Shown piece after piece: positions 35,474 to 43,968 of a stretch of 64,000 bases of DNA (positions are counted from its first letter, which is position 1; the number at the start of each line of letters is the position of its first letter). The notes under the pieces are model-generated. The model did no database searches. It worked only from the letters and a program-made list of their open reading frames with translations, and was not told the origin of the DNA. The position numbers and the translations under genes were made by a program. The stretch is from assembly GCF_013179575.1 (NCBI RefSeq), contig NZ_JABMCQ010000003.1, forward strand, positions 1 to 64,000, given 5' to 3'. This DNA comes from Sphingobacterium shayense (GTDB taxonomy: Bacteria > Bacteroidota > Bacteroidia > Sphingobacteriales > Sphingobacteriaceae).

Positions 35474-38275
35474 TTAGAAAAGAGAGGTTTGACCGTTATC
35501 GTCTAGATTAATATCATCAGGATTTGTTATCTCAAAACTGACATCGTTGGATTTATCCTCGTTTCCCCCCTCCACTTCTGTTTCGCCATCAGTGTCAATA
35601 AGGTCGTCTGTTTTATTTGATACATTATCTTCGGTCAAATCCGTTTCTAATAATTCTGATCCAGTCTGGCTTGTAGAATGGTCAACAAGTTGGTCTTCAT
35701 TTATTACACCATCAACGGATGCCTCTTTTTCTTCTGTCGCAAGATCCAGTTCGGCAGAAAGTAATTTTACCTTTTTGACGGTGTGGAAGGATAGCCTGTT
35801 ACCTTGTGCTTTCATACCCTTAACGTCAATAAGCTCAACCAAAGGCTGCTCAAGCGTCTCTGGAGTTTGTGTCTTACCCTTCAGGAGTTCGATTCGTGCT
35901 ATCGGCTGCTGGCCATTTGTTAAAATGAGAAGCTTAGACCCGGGTGCTTCGTTAATGAAAGGTACCCGTTTGCCGATGGGCTGATCATCAAACTTGAAGC
36001 GCTTCACGTAGAATGTTCCAGATTTACCGTCTTGATGAACCGCAGTATAAACGTGTTTGGTGTTGTACTTCTCCATTTTGAGAATATTGGCGTCAAAATG
36101 GTTGTTTAAATCGAATGATGAAAACTCGTAAGTGCCATCCGGATAGGCAAGTAATATTTTATCATCCCCATCGAACTCTCCTAGGTAACGACCACGTTCG
36201 TCTGCATTCAATCGACGCAATATGTCATCGAACCAGATTTTACGCCCAGCAAGGGTAGAGATACCCGCATTTTTAAACGTGATTTTCTTTATTGGATATT
36301 TTGAAACGATATTACCTTGCGACGCTCTCCCTTTAATCGCTATTTCTGCAAAATCTTGATCAAAGTTTAGTTTACGCAATTTTGTATGTGGCTTTAGCTG
36401 GATGTTCACCACTTCGGCCTCGCCGTTAGGGTTTGCCGTGAAGTAAAGTATTTTCGACCCCTTGCTACCTTTGCCGATGTCGTATTCCTTGTCTCGGGTA
36501 ACCGAGGTTACTGCAAAGCGTTTGATATAACTGGTTCCGGTTGCCCCATCTTTATATATCGCATTGTATATTGTACGTTCGTCCCCTTTCTTGAATACAG
36601 CGACGTGGATGATGTCTTTTCCGACGAATCCTTTTTCCTGAACTTTGGTCACAGAGTATTTCCCATCCGCCCGGAAGACGATGATATCATCGATATCCGA
36701 ACATTCCGAAACGAATTCGTCCTTGCGCATGCCCGTTCCTATAAACCCGTCTTCACGATTAACATAAAGTTTAGCGTTCGCAAGCGCTACTTGGGAGGCT
36801 TCCACCTTGTCAAATACGCGTATTTCTGTTTTTCGTCCCCGATCTTTACTGTATTTTTGGCGCAGATGCTCAAACCACGCGATCGTATATTCGGTAAGAT
36901 TTCGTAAATTTTTGCGAACCTTTTTGATCTCATCTTCGAGTGCTCTCATCTGCTCATCCGCTTTGGAAACGTCAAAACGCGTGATACTGCTCATAGGTTT
37001 ATCAATAAGACGCTTGTAGTCTTCAGGAACTATTTCTCGATAGAATTGTGAAAAGAAAGGTGCGAATAACTCGTTTAAAACCTTTACTACTGTATCGAAG
37101 TCTCCAGAATTCTCATAGCTTGGATGCTTATACATCCCTTCTTGTATAAATATCTTAAGGAGTGTACTGAAGAATATTTTCTCCTGTAGTTCATGTAGTT
37201 TAATTTCAAGTTCCCTTTTAAGCAGCGCCTTTGTTTGTTTGGTGTTCGCGATAAGCATATCGTTTACACTCATGAAATGGGGCTTATTGTCAATAATGAC
37301 ACAGGTGTTTGGAGATATCGAGGTTTCGCATGCAGTAAATGCATAGAGCGCATCGATTGTTACATCAGGAGAAATCCCTGGCGCTAGGTGAACGATGATT
37401 TCCACGTCCTTAGCCGTGTTGTCTTCGATCTTTTTGATCTTGATCTTTCCTTTATCATTCGCCGTTACCACGCTATCGATTAGCCCGCCGGTGGTGGTGC
37501 CAAAAGGAATCTCGGTAATCGCAAGCGTTTTTTTATCTCGTTCTTCGATTTTCGCACGTACGCGTATTTTTCCTCCTCGACGACCTTCATTATAGTTTGA
37601 CATATCCGCCAACCCTCCGGTCGGGAAGTCAGGGAGCAGGTTCGGGCGTTCGTCGTTCAATACTTGTATCGATCCATCGATGAGTTCCACGAAGTTATGT
37701 GGCATAATCTTGGTAGCAAGCCCCACGGCAATACCCTCAGCCCCTTGGGTTAATAGTAAGGGGAATTTAACAGGTAGAGTGACAGGCTCTTTGTTACGGC
37801 CATCATAACTTTGCTGCCATTCTGTTGTATCGGGATTGAATACAACTTCAAGAGCGAATTTTGATAGGCGACCTTCGATGTAACGTGGAGCGGCGGCAGA
37901 GTCGCCAGTTATCGGGTCTCCCCAGTTGCCCTGACAATCGATTAACAGGTCTTTTTGTCCCAGCTGTACCATAGCATCACCAATCGAAGCGTCGCCGTGC
38001 GGATGGTATTTCATTGTATTACCAATCACGTTGGCCGCTTTATTAAAGCGTCCATCGTCCATTTCTTTTAAAGAATGGAGGATACGGCGTTGTACGGGTT
38101 TGAACCCGTCATTAATATGTGGTACGGCCCTGTCTAGAATAACATAAGATGCGTAGTCGAGGAACCAGTTCTCGTACAACCCCGATAGGGGGATAGTAGT
38201 TGAATTCGATTCGTTGTCCTGACCTTGGTCATTAAGGTCCTGATTTTCTTCTGGAAAATTTGTTTCTTCACTCAT
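35474..38275 (-). CDS. parC: DNA topoisomerase IV / gyrase subunit A
   Basis: A 933-residue type IIA topoisomerase A subunit that cuts and rejoins DNA. The catalytic tyrosine is Tyr132 in AAPRYIEGRLS, and the winged-helix block DGFKPVQRRILHSL is at about 56-70. The HPHGDASIGDAMVQ segment (91-104) covers the quinolone region, where the usual serine is Ala96 and the acidic residue is Asp100. The breakage-reunion core extends to about 480. The C-terminal beta-propeller region is followed by a strongly acidic tail (about 850-933). I call it ParC from the general form of Bacteroidota ParC proteins; GyrA cannot be excluded by eye. The partner parE is not adjacent. Confidence 0.85.
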   Translation of the reverse strand: MSEETNFPEENQDLNDQGQDNESNSTTIPLSGLYENWFLDYASYVILDRAVPHINDGFKPVQRRILHSLKEMDDGRFNKAANVIGNTMKYHPHGDASIGDAMVQLGQKDLLIDCQGNWGDPITGDSAAAPRYIEGRLSKFALEVVFNPDTTEWQQSYDGRNKEPVTLPVKFPLLLTQGAEGIAVGLATKIMPHNFVELIDGSIQVLNDERPNLLPDFPTGGLADMSNYNEGRRGGKIRVRAKIEERDKKTLAITEIPFGTTTGGLIDSVVTANDKGKIKIKKIEDNTAKDVEIIVHLAPGISPDVTIDALYAFTACETSISPNTCVIIDNKPHFMSVNDMLIANTKQTKALLKRELEIKLHELQEKIFFSTLLKIFIQEGMYKHPSYENSGDFDTVVKVLNELFAPFFSQFYREIVPEDYKRLIDKPMSSITRFDVSKADEQMRALEDEIKKVRKNLRNLTEYTIAWFEHLRQKYSKDRGRKTEIRVFDKVEASQVALANAKLYVNREDGFIGTGMRKDEFVSECSDIDDIIVFRADGKYSVTKVQEKGFVGKDIIHVAVFKKGDERTIYNAIYKDGATGTSYIKRFAVTSVTRDKEYDIGKGSKGSKILYFTANPNGEAEVVNIQLKPHTKLRKLNFDQDFAEIAIKGRASQGNIVSKYPIKKITFKNAGISTLAGRKIWFDDILRRLNADERGRYLGEFDGDDKILLAYPDGTYEFSSFDLNNHFDANILKMEKYNTKHVYTAVHQDGKSGTFYVKRFKFDDQPIGKRVPFINEAPGSKLLILTNGQQPIARIELLKGKTQTPETLEQPLVELIDVKGMKAQGNRLSFHTVKKVKLLSAELDLATEEKEASVDGVINEDQLVDHSTSQTGSELLETDLTEDNVSNKTDDLIDTDGETEVEGGNEDKSNDVSFEITNPDDINLDDNGQTSLF

Positions 38276-38590
38276 TTACTACAAAATACTATTATTTCGA
38301 AAAAGTCAGTTTTTCTGAAAGTAGGGTAAAAATAGCAAAAATCACTGGATTTTTAGTGTTGATGATTGATTCTTCTAAGTATACGGGAATGCAGCTCGTT
38401 TCCAAGTCGGTAATGGGTTTAGAGGATATGGGAGTGAGCAGGCTTGAAGGAAGATAAATATTCGAGACCGCTATGGGATAGAGTTGAAGCGCGAATTATT
38501 AAACACATCCACGTTCGCCAAAACATGAAATAGCGAAATAAAAATATCGACTGGTAGATAAAATAGGGAGAGTTTCTTTAATATTGCATT
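38276..38590. other. 315-base divergent promoter region between parC and ispE
   Basis: Holds the promoters of both divergent genes. I see no hairpin or clear operator beyond a weak 6-base stem at 38299-38315 in the parC leader. A 65-codon open frame here overlaps the parC start and has no gene-like features. Confidence 0.6.
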
Positions 38591-39400
38591 ATGATCTCTT
38601 TTGCGAATGCTAAAATCAATCTCGGATTAAACATCACCGCCAAGCGGCCAGATGGATATCACGAATTGCAGACCGTTTTCTATCCATTTGGCTTGTACGA
38701 TATCATTGAGATTAATACGATTGAAACGCGGACAACTCTTACCATTACGGGCATCGATCTACAAGTTGATGAATCAAATTTATGCCTGAAAGCCTATAGA
38801 TTGCTCGCAACGAGTTACGCACTACCAGAGGTTGCTATTCATCTTCATAAACAGATACCTTTTGGCGCGGGATTAGGAGGGGGGTCGTCAGATGCTGCGG
38901 TCGTTCTAAAGATGTTGAATGATAAATTTCAGTTGAATTTGGCCGGCAACCAACTAGTAGATTTTGCTGCGATGTTGGGTGCGGACTGTCCTTTTTTTAT
39001 TCGTAATAGTGCTACGTATGCGACGGGAACGGGGACCACTTTGCATCACATAGATCTGGATTTGAGTGACAAATTTATTGTGCTTATTAAACCGGATATT
39101 CATATTTCCACACAGCAGGCTTATGCCGGAATCAGTCCCGTTGTTCCAGAACAAGAATTAGATGAGTTAATCACACTCCCCATACAAGATTGGAAGTTTT
39201 ATATTAAAAACGATTTTGAAGATCGGTTATTTGAACTTTATCCCATAATTCGTGACATCAAGCTCGCACTTTATGAGAACGGTGCGTTGTATGCCTCTAT
39301 GTCGGGATCCGGATCATCGGTTTACGGAATTTTTGATCAAAAAGTTGATTTAAGTAAGCTTGGCGCTCTAGGAACAATCTATTATCCTGTTTCTCTCTAA
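38591..39400 (+). CDS. ispE: 4-diphosphocytidyl-2-C-methyl-D-erythritol kinase
   Basis: A 269-residue GHMP kinase that phosphorylates CDP-methylerythritol in the non-mevalonate isoprenoid pathway. The N-terminal block FANAKINLGLNITAKRPDGYHE (residues 4-25) carries the substrate lysine and the YHE motif. The ATP-binding glycine-rich loop is PFGAGLGGGSSDAAVVL, and the C-terminal GHMP motif is YASMSGSGSSVYGIF. Length is slightly short but normal for Bacteroidota. Essential enzyme. It stands alone, with the divergent topoisomerase gene upstream and a strong hairpin 38 bases past its stop. Confidence 0.95.
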   Translation: MISFANAKINLGLNITAKRPDGYHELQTVFYPFGLYDIIEINTIETRTTLTITGIDLQVDESNLCLKAYRLLATSYALPEVAIHLHKQIPFGAGLGGGSSDAAVVLKMLNDKFQLNLAGNQLVDFAAMLGADCPFFIRNSATYATGTGTTLHHIDLDLSDKFIVLIKPDIHISTQQAYAGISPVVPEQELDELITLPIQDWKFYIKNDFEDRLFELYPIIRDIKLALYENGALYASMSGSGSSVYGIFDQKVDLSKLGALGTIYYPVSL

Positions 39401-39438
39401 TTAACCTTCGCCCTTCATGCGATAGCCAAAAGTTAACT

Positions 39439-39467
39439 GTAATGAGGTCCTATATGGGCTTCATTAC
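39439..39467 (+). terminator. 12-pair hairpin downstream of ispE
   Basis: GTAATGAGGTCC (39439-39450) pairs with GGGCTTCATTAC (39456-39467) with a 5-base loop. Two of the pairs are G-U in the plus-strand RNA, which would be mismatches in the opposite strand, so this is more likely an RNA structure of the ispE transcript. There is no T-run after it, so it may stabilise or process the 3' end rather than terminate alone. Confidence 0.4.
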
Positions 39468-39738
39468 ATCTCATTACTATACCTTCCGGCGTACGTTTAA
39501 AACTAACTTTTCTCATATTAGAACTATGATCTTTATATTTTCAGGGGAATAGTTAATTGTTCGTAACGGCTGTTCTGATTTTGAGTATCGCAATAAGTGG
39601 CATGGGGATTACCTTGTCGTTGTGCGTTTTCAACGCCAGCGTTTAACTTGAAATAAGTTTTGTAACATGTTGACACAATTGTTGTTCCATTGGAATTTGG
39701 TTTTGCGAGCACTGTAAAAAAGTTGTTATAATTATTTT

Positions 39739-39766
39739 TAATTAATCTAAATTAATTATACATTTG
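39739..39766 (+). promoter_or_regulatory. palindrome abutting a TAnnTTTG promoter element, siderophore receptor
   Basis: TAATTAAT-CTAA-ATTAATTA (39739-39758) is an 8-base inverted repeat with a 4-base centre. It is followed directly by TACATTTG (39759-39766), which matches the Bacteroidota -7 consensus TAnnTTTG. A regulator bound here would block the promoter, as an iron-responsive repressor such as Fur would. The expected -33 TTG is weak, and AT richness makes the palindrome less certain. The start codon is 22 bases downstream. Confidence 0.5.
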
Positions 39767-39788
39767 CTTCCCGCAAGCATCTAAAAAA

Positions 39789-42212
39789 ATGAAAAAATAT
39801 CTGCTTACTGCAATACTTATGACTACGATCTGTTTGGTTCATGCTCAGCTTCAGGTCAGCGGTAAAATTCAAACGGAATTTTTGGAACCACTATCGAATG
39901 CGACGATTACCATTGAACCTTCCACTGAACAGGTAAAAGCCGGTGAAGATGGGGAGTTTCAGCTTAACGTGCCGCAGAAAGGAAATTATACACTACGTAT
40001 TCAATATTTAGGAAATGAAGTCTTCAAGAAAAACGTTCGTGTACAGAATCAAAATCAATACCTGGGCTTGATTACGGTTAAATCAGACGCCGTACAAATG
40101 GACGAAGTTCATGTGACAGGATACAAATCGCCTATGGTGCTGGAAAAACCGACCTACAATGTCGCAAAAATCCCTTTAAAGAATCTTGAGAATGCGCAGG
40201 TTTATTCTGTCATCGATCGGAGCCTATTGGATCAACAACTAATTTTTAATGTGGATGAGGGTTCGCGTAATATAACGGGACTACAAAACATATGGAATGC
40301 AACGAGCCGGTCGGGCGATGGAGGAGCGTATGTGAGTCTACGGGGATTCGTCTCATCAAATACGTTACGTAACGGTCTAGCTGGAGGGATTTCGGGAACG
40401 GTTGATGCAGCGAATCTAGAACGTTTAGAAGTATTGAAAGGCCCTTCTGGGACGTTATTTGGTAACGTGCTTGCTGGTTATGGGGGGATGATCAATCGTA
40501 TTACCAAAAAGGCAGAGGATCATAATTTCGGCTCCGCTAGTCTTTCCGGAGGATCGAATAATATGCACCGTGCACAATTAGATATAAATAGAGTGTTAAA
40601 TGAAGGGAAAACTGCATTGTTTCGCGTTAATGCAGCCTATAATTCCGAAGCTTCTTTTCAAAACAATGATCTTAAAACCTCGTATTTCTTTATAAGTCCA
40701 ACATTTACATATAGTCCGAATCAACGAACACATGTGACTGTTGAGGCGGAATACACGCAGGGGAAAAGCAGCAACATGGGACAAATGTTAGGTTTTAGTT
40801 TTTCTGATAAACAATACGGGGTGAATTCGATCAAAGATTTTCCGATTGATTATAATTTATCATTACAAGGAGAAGGACTTGATCAGGATTACAGGAACCT
40901 CAATTTATTCGGTGTGTTAGACTATGAGATATCACCTTTTTTAAGGTCAAGCACTAATGTCTCGTTTTCTCAGAACTACTCTGATGGATTTGGTGCTTAC
41001 TATTATTTTGTGCCCAACTCGATCGCAACAGGTGATGAAGACGCTACGGGAACGGATTACATAACACGTGCGGATCAGTCTACGCAGGACAGCAAAAAAA
41101 ACTATTTTCAAATCCAGCAAAATTTTAATGCAGACTTTAAAATTGGTTCAATGCGTAACCGTTTGGTACTCGGGTTAGATTATCTGCGTGTCCGCGACAA
41201 ACAATATTTCTACGGAACTACTTACGACATGATTAATATGACGGACGTAGCGGTCGATATAACAGCTTTCAACGGAAGAAATATGAGAGCGAAATACGCA
41301 GCAGGTGAGGTCGATTTTACCTATCCGTTAGACGGAACGACAGAGACCTATAGCGCTTACGTTGCTGACGTATTGGATCTTACCGATAATGTAAATGTTA
41401 TGGCCGGGATTCGATTTGACTACTTTGATAATATCGGCGGGCTTGTCGGTGCTATTGAGTCGGAGAAATATGATCAAGTCACAGTCTCTCCAAAATTTGG
41501 AATAGTTTATCAACCTATCAAATCAATCTGGTCAGTTTTTGGAAGCTACCAAAACAGTTTTACGAACAAGGGTATGTACCTGGCCGAGGGAGAGGTGACC
41601 AAGTCTGCTGAACCTGAATTCGCAAATCAATGGGAAGTCGGATCGAAAGTCGAATTATTGGGTAAACGTCTGAACGGTACAATTTCTTACTACCATGTAG
41701 TTGTTGATAATGTATTGCGAGCCATTCCGACAAGTGTAATCGGTGAGCAGGTTCAAGATGGCACGCGGTTGAGCGAGGGCTTCGAGTTCGAGCTGCAAGG
41801 GACACCTATTAATGGTTTGAATGTTTTAGCTGGTTTTGCTTATAATAATTCGAAATATACGAAGGCCGATGCGGATGTTGAGGGTCGACGTCCAGCAACG
41901 GCAACATCACCATATCTGGCAAACTTTTATGCTAGTTACAGTTTGTTGAATGGAAAAGTGAAAGGCTTAGGTGTGGGAATTGGTGGTAATTACGCAAGTT
42001 CTTACGACGTTGTGAATTCGGTAAGCATGGGTAGAATCGAGTTACCTGCGTACTTTCTTTTAAATGCGAATGTATTTTTCGATTATAAAGCAAAATACCG
42101 TTTTGGCGTAAAGGCAGATAACATTACGGATCAAAAATATTGGATTGGATGGGGCAACGCAGTTCCTCAGAAATTGCGCTCCTTTTCAGCAAGTGTTACC
42201 TACAAATTTTAA
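39789..42212 (+). CDS. TonB-dependent siderophore receptor
   Basis: An 807-residue outer-membrane receptor. Signal peptide ends at CLVHAQ (about residue 20), then a CarboxypepD-like domain (about 21-100), a TonB-box-like MDEVHVTGYK (about 113-122), the plug (SGDGGAYVSLRGF with LERLEVLKGPSGTLFG) and a 22-strand-type barrel ending in FSASVTYKF. Plug motifs and length (about 700-810) resemble ferric-siderophore receptors such as the FhuA/FpvA types rather than SusC. The PepSY membrane gene follows after 3 bases, a common pairing in which that protein is thought to help reduce or release the iron. The promoter carries an operator-like palindrome. Siderophore type unknown. Confidence 0.9.
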   Translation: MKKYLLTAILMTTICLVHAQLQVSGKIQTEFLEPLSNATITIEPSTEQVKAGEDGEFQLNVPQKGNYTLRIQYLGNEVFKKNVRVQNQNQYLGLITVKSDAVQMDEVHVTGYKSPMVLEKPTYNVAKIPLKNLENAQVYSVIDRSLLDQQLIFNVDEGSRNITGLQNIWNATSRSGDGGAYVSLRGFVSSNTLRNGLAGGISGTVDAANLERLEVLKGPSGTLFGNVLAGYGGMINRITKKAEDHNFGSASLSGGSNNMHRAQLDINRVLNEGKTALFRVNAAYNSEASFQNNDLKTSYFFISPTFTYSPNQRTHVTVEAEYTQGKSSNMGQMLGFSFSDKQYGVNSIKDFPIDYNLSLQGEGLDQDYRNLNLFGVLDYEISPFLRSSTNVSFSQNYSDGFGAYYYFVPNSIATGDEDATGTDYITRADQSTQDSKKNYFQIQQNFNADFKIGSMRNRLVLGLDYLRVRDKQYFYGTTYDMINMTDVAVDITAFNGRNMRAKYAAGEVDFTYPLDGTTETYSAYVADVLDLTDNVNVMAGIRFDYFDNIGGLVGAIESEKYDQVTVSPKFGIVYQPIKSIWSVFGSYQNSFTNKGMYLAEGEVTKSAEPEFANQWEVGSKVELLGKRLNGTISYYHVVVDNVLRAIPTSVIGEQVQDGTRLSEGFEFELQGTPINGLNVLAGFAYNNSKYTKADADVEGRRPATATSPYLANFYASYSLLNGKVKGLGVGIGGNYASSYDVVNSVSMGRIELPAYFLLNANVFFDYKAKYRFGVKADNITDQKYWIGWGNAVPQKLRSFSASVTYKF

Positions 42213-42215
42213 AGT

Positions 42216-43454
42216 ATGAAGAAAAAAAACCTGCTAACGAAGACCGTAGGAAAACTTCATTTAATTTTGGGGTTGACTGTTGGTGCAATCGTATTTATCG
42301 TTGCACTAACGGGTTGTTTATTTGCGTTTCAACAGGATATAACAGATTTCCTAAGGCGGGACGTTATTTATCACAAAGAGGCTGCTGTTGACAAAAAGAA
42401 GGTACTGCCGCTAGCGGAACTTGAAGCGCGTGTTAAGGCCTTTACCCAAGAACCGTACGAAGTGTTTTGGGTGGATATTCCTCTCGATAAACAAAAGTCT
42501 TACAAGTTCATCTATTTGGAGATGGATGAGCATGCATGGAACTATTTTGATGAGTTTGTAAGTTATAAATCAGTGTATATAAATCCTTATTCCGGAGAGG
42601 TGTTACGATTTATTGACGAAGAGTATAGTTTTTTCCATATCGTTAAATATATACATTTTAGCTTGCTCTTGAAGTCCACTTGGGGGAAATGGATTACCGG
42701 CGTGCCCACTCTAATATTTATCTTTATGTTGGTTTCAGGGCTTTATCTTTGGTGGCCTAAAACCCGTAAGTCTGTTAGACAGCGGTTCTGGTTTCGCTGG
42801 AAGAAGGTCAAAGGATGGAAGCGCAAGAACTATGATTTACATAACATCCTAGGTTTTTACACAATTCCGTTCGCGTTAGTTCTAGCGATAACGGGCGCAT
42901 TTTATTCCTTTTTATTTATTCAGGGGTTACTGTTCAGCGCGTTTGCGCAACCAGGAGAAAGCTATCCGTTTTATACCGAGTATAATAGGGAATTGGATTT
43001 GGAAAATTATGAATTCTCCATGCTCGATAAAATGAGTGCACAGGTAGCAGAAAGGTATCCTACGGCTGCGCAATACTCAATCGTTTTCCCCTATGAACAT
43101 CTGGAGTACGAACACCCGGAGCATCCCTATGAAGCTTATGTTAAGCAACTCGATTATTCTTATCACGTCAGTCATCGGGTAATGTTTGACCCCAATACCG
43201 CTGAAATTATCAATATCGTGAACTACGACGACAAGAGTTTAGCCGAAAAGGTTCTGGACGCGAATTACGATATTCACGTGGGAGCAATCGGTGGTATGTG
43301 GGGTAAGATATTAGCGTTTATCATTAGTGCAATTTGTGCCAGTCTTCCCGTAACTGGATTTATGATTTGGCGAGGCAGACAAAAGAAAGCTAAAAAGTTA
43401 AATAGACAACCAAAAACGACTGCGCTAGCGAACAAAGAAGCTTTGAACATATAA
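42216..43454 (+). CDS. PepSY-associated transmembrane protein (siderophore/iron uptake type)
   Basis: A 412-residue inner-membrane protein of the PepSY-TM family with about four transmembrane segments: residues 13-35 (GKLHLILGLTVGAIVFIVAL), about 140-185, about 200-235 and about 355-380. Conserved histidines in the membrane regions (KLHLILG, YIHFSLL, YDLHNILG) may bind heme, as in FsrB/FoxB-type siderophore reductases. A periplasmic region with PepSY character lies between the membrane segments. It is 3 bases after the receptor gene, so they form one operon. Probably reduces ferric siderophore in the periplasm; this is known only for related proteins. A terminator follows at 43492. Confidence 0.87.
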   Translation: MKKKNLLTKTVGKLHLILGLTVGAIVFIVALTGCLFAFQQDITDFLRRDVIYHKEAAVDKKKVLPLAELEARVKAFTQEPYEVFWVDIPLDKQKSYKFIYLEMDEHAWNYFDEFVSYKSVYINPYSGEVLRFIDEEYSFFHIVKYIHFSLLLKSTWGKWITGVPTLIFIFMLVSGLYLWWPKTRKSVRQRFWFRWKKVKGWKRKNYDLHNILGFYTIPFALVLAITGAFYSFLFIQGLLFSAFAQPGESYPFYTEYNRELDLENYEFSMLDKMSAQVAERYPTAAQYSIVFPYEHLEYEHPEHPYEAYVKQLDYSYHVSHRVMFDPNTAEIINIVNYDDKSLAEKVLDANYDIHVGAIGGMWGKILAFIISAICASLPVTGFMIWRGRQKKAKKLNRQPKTTALANKEALNI

Positions 43455-43491
43455 ACCAAATACGCGTCGCATAGGCAAGATGTAAAACATT

Positions 43492-43530
43492 AAAAGGGCT
43501 GAATTCAGTATTCAGCCCTTTTGATGTTTT
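43492..43530. terminator. intrinsic terminator after the siderophore operon
   Basis: AAAAGGGCTGAA (43492-43503) and TTCAGCCCTTTT (43511-43522) form a 12-base stem with a 7-base loop, 37 bases past the PepSY gene. The trailing TTTT with GATGTTTT serves as the release tract. Confidence 0.88.
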
Positions 43531-43849
43531 AGGCTATCTCGATTATTTGCTCTTAACCGACAGAAATTGTTCGGTTTTGTTAATCAATATTTTTATTTTA
43601 ATCTTTGATTTTAGACTTATATATCGTGATGTCGATCATTTCCGTTATGTTTTCATTGCCTGTTATGTTATACATATAAGCGGTTTTTTCCAACTGAAAA
43701 ACGTAAATTTTCCCACTATGCTGAACCTTTTGTTTTATTTTTAAATACGATGGATCAAAACATTGCATCCCTCGAAAATGATAAAAAGGCTATCATATGT
43801 TCCCTTTCGGACTTTATGAATGCGGTTTATTGTAACAATTTTACTACTT

Positions 43850-43888
43850 AACACAATCGATTGTGTTGATTAAGCAATCGTTTGTGTT
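43850..43888. promoter_or_regulatory. 18-base perfect palindrome plus 21-base-shifted partial copy upstream of SusC 3
   Basis: AACACAATC-GATTGTGTT (43850-43867) is a perfect 18-base palindrome. The 14 bases CAATCGATTGTGTT (43854-43867) recur with one change as CAATCGTTTGTGTT at 43875-43888, exactly 21 bases on, about two helical turns. This is the pattern of a dimeric regulator binding cooperatively on one face of DNA. The site ends 80 bases before susC 3. Confidence 0.65.
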
Positions 43889-43968
43889 ACCCTTTTGTTA
43901 CGGGAATATTTGTTTAATGTATATCTTTCCTCTGGTGTAATATTTTTTATTTACAAGTAACTATATTC

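Larger units (their letters stand above)
39401..39788. other. 388-base region between ispE and the siderophore receptor
   Basis: Contains a strong hairpin near the ispE end (39439-39467) and a promoter/operator-like element near the receptor start (39739-39766), described separately. The middle holds no gene or clear structure. Confidence 0.6.
43455..43968. other. 514-base region between PepSY gene and SusC 3
   Basis: Starts with the terminator at 43492-43522 and ends with the SusC 3 operator/leader at 43850-43888. A 65-codon frame in the middle (43547-43744) has no gene-like composition or leader and is not called. Otherwise AT-rich with nothing recognisable. Confidence 0.6.

Noticed and set aside
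35547..35984. Ser-rich plus-strand frame of 145 codons in the parC 3' part
   Set aside because: Complement of the acidic parC tail gives the Ser/Val-rich appearance; not a gene.
38260..38457. 65-codon plus-strand frame between parC and ispE
   Set aside because: Overlaps the parC start, has no leader or family resemblance, and lies in a divergent promoter region.
43547..43744. 65-codon frame upstream of SusC 3
   Set aside because: AT-driven hydrophobic sequence in an intergenic region without a good start or neighbours.
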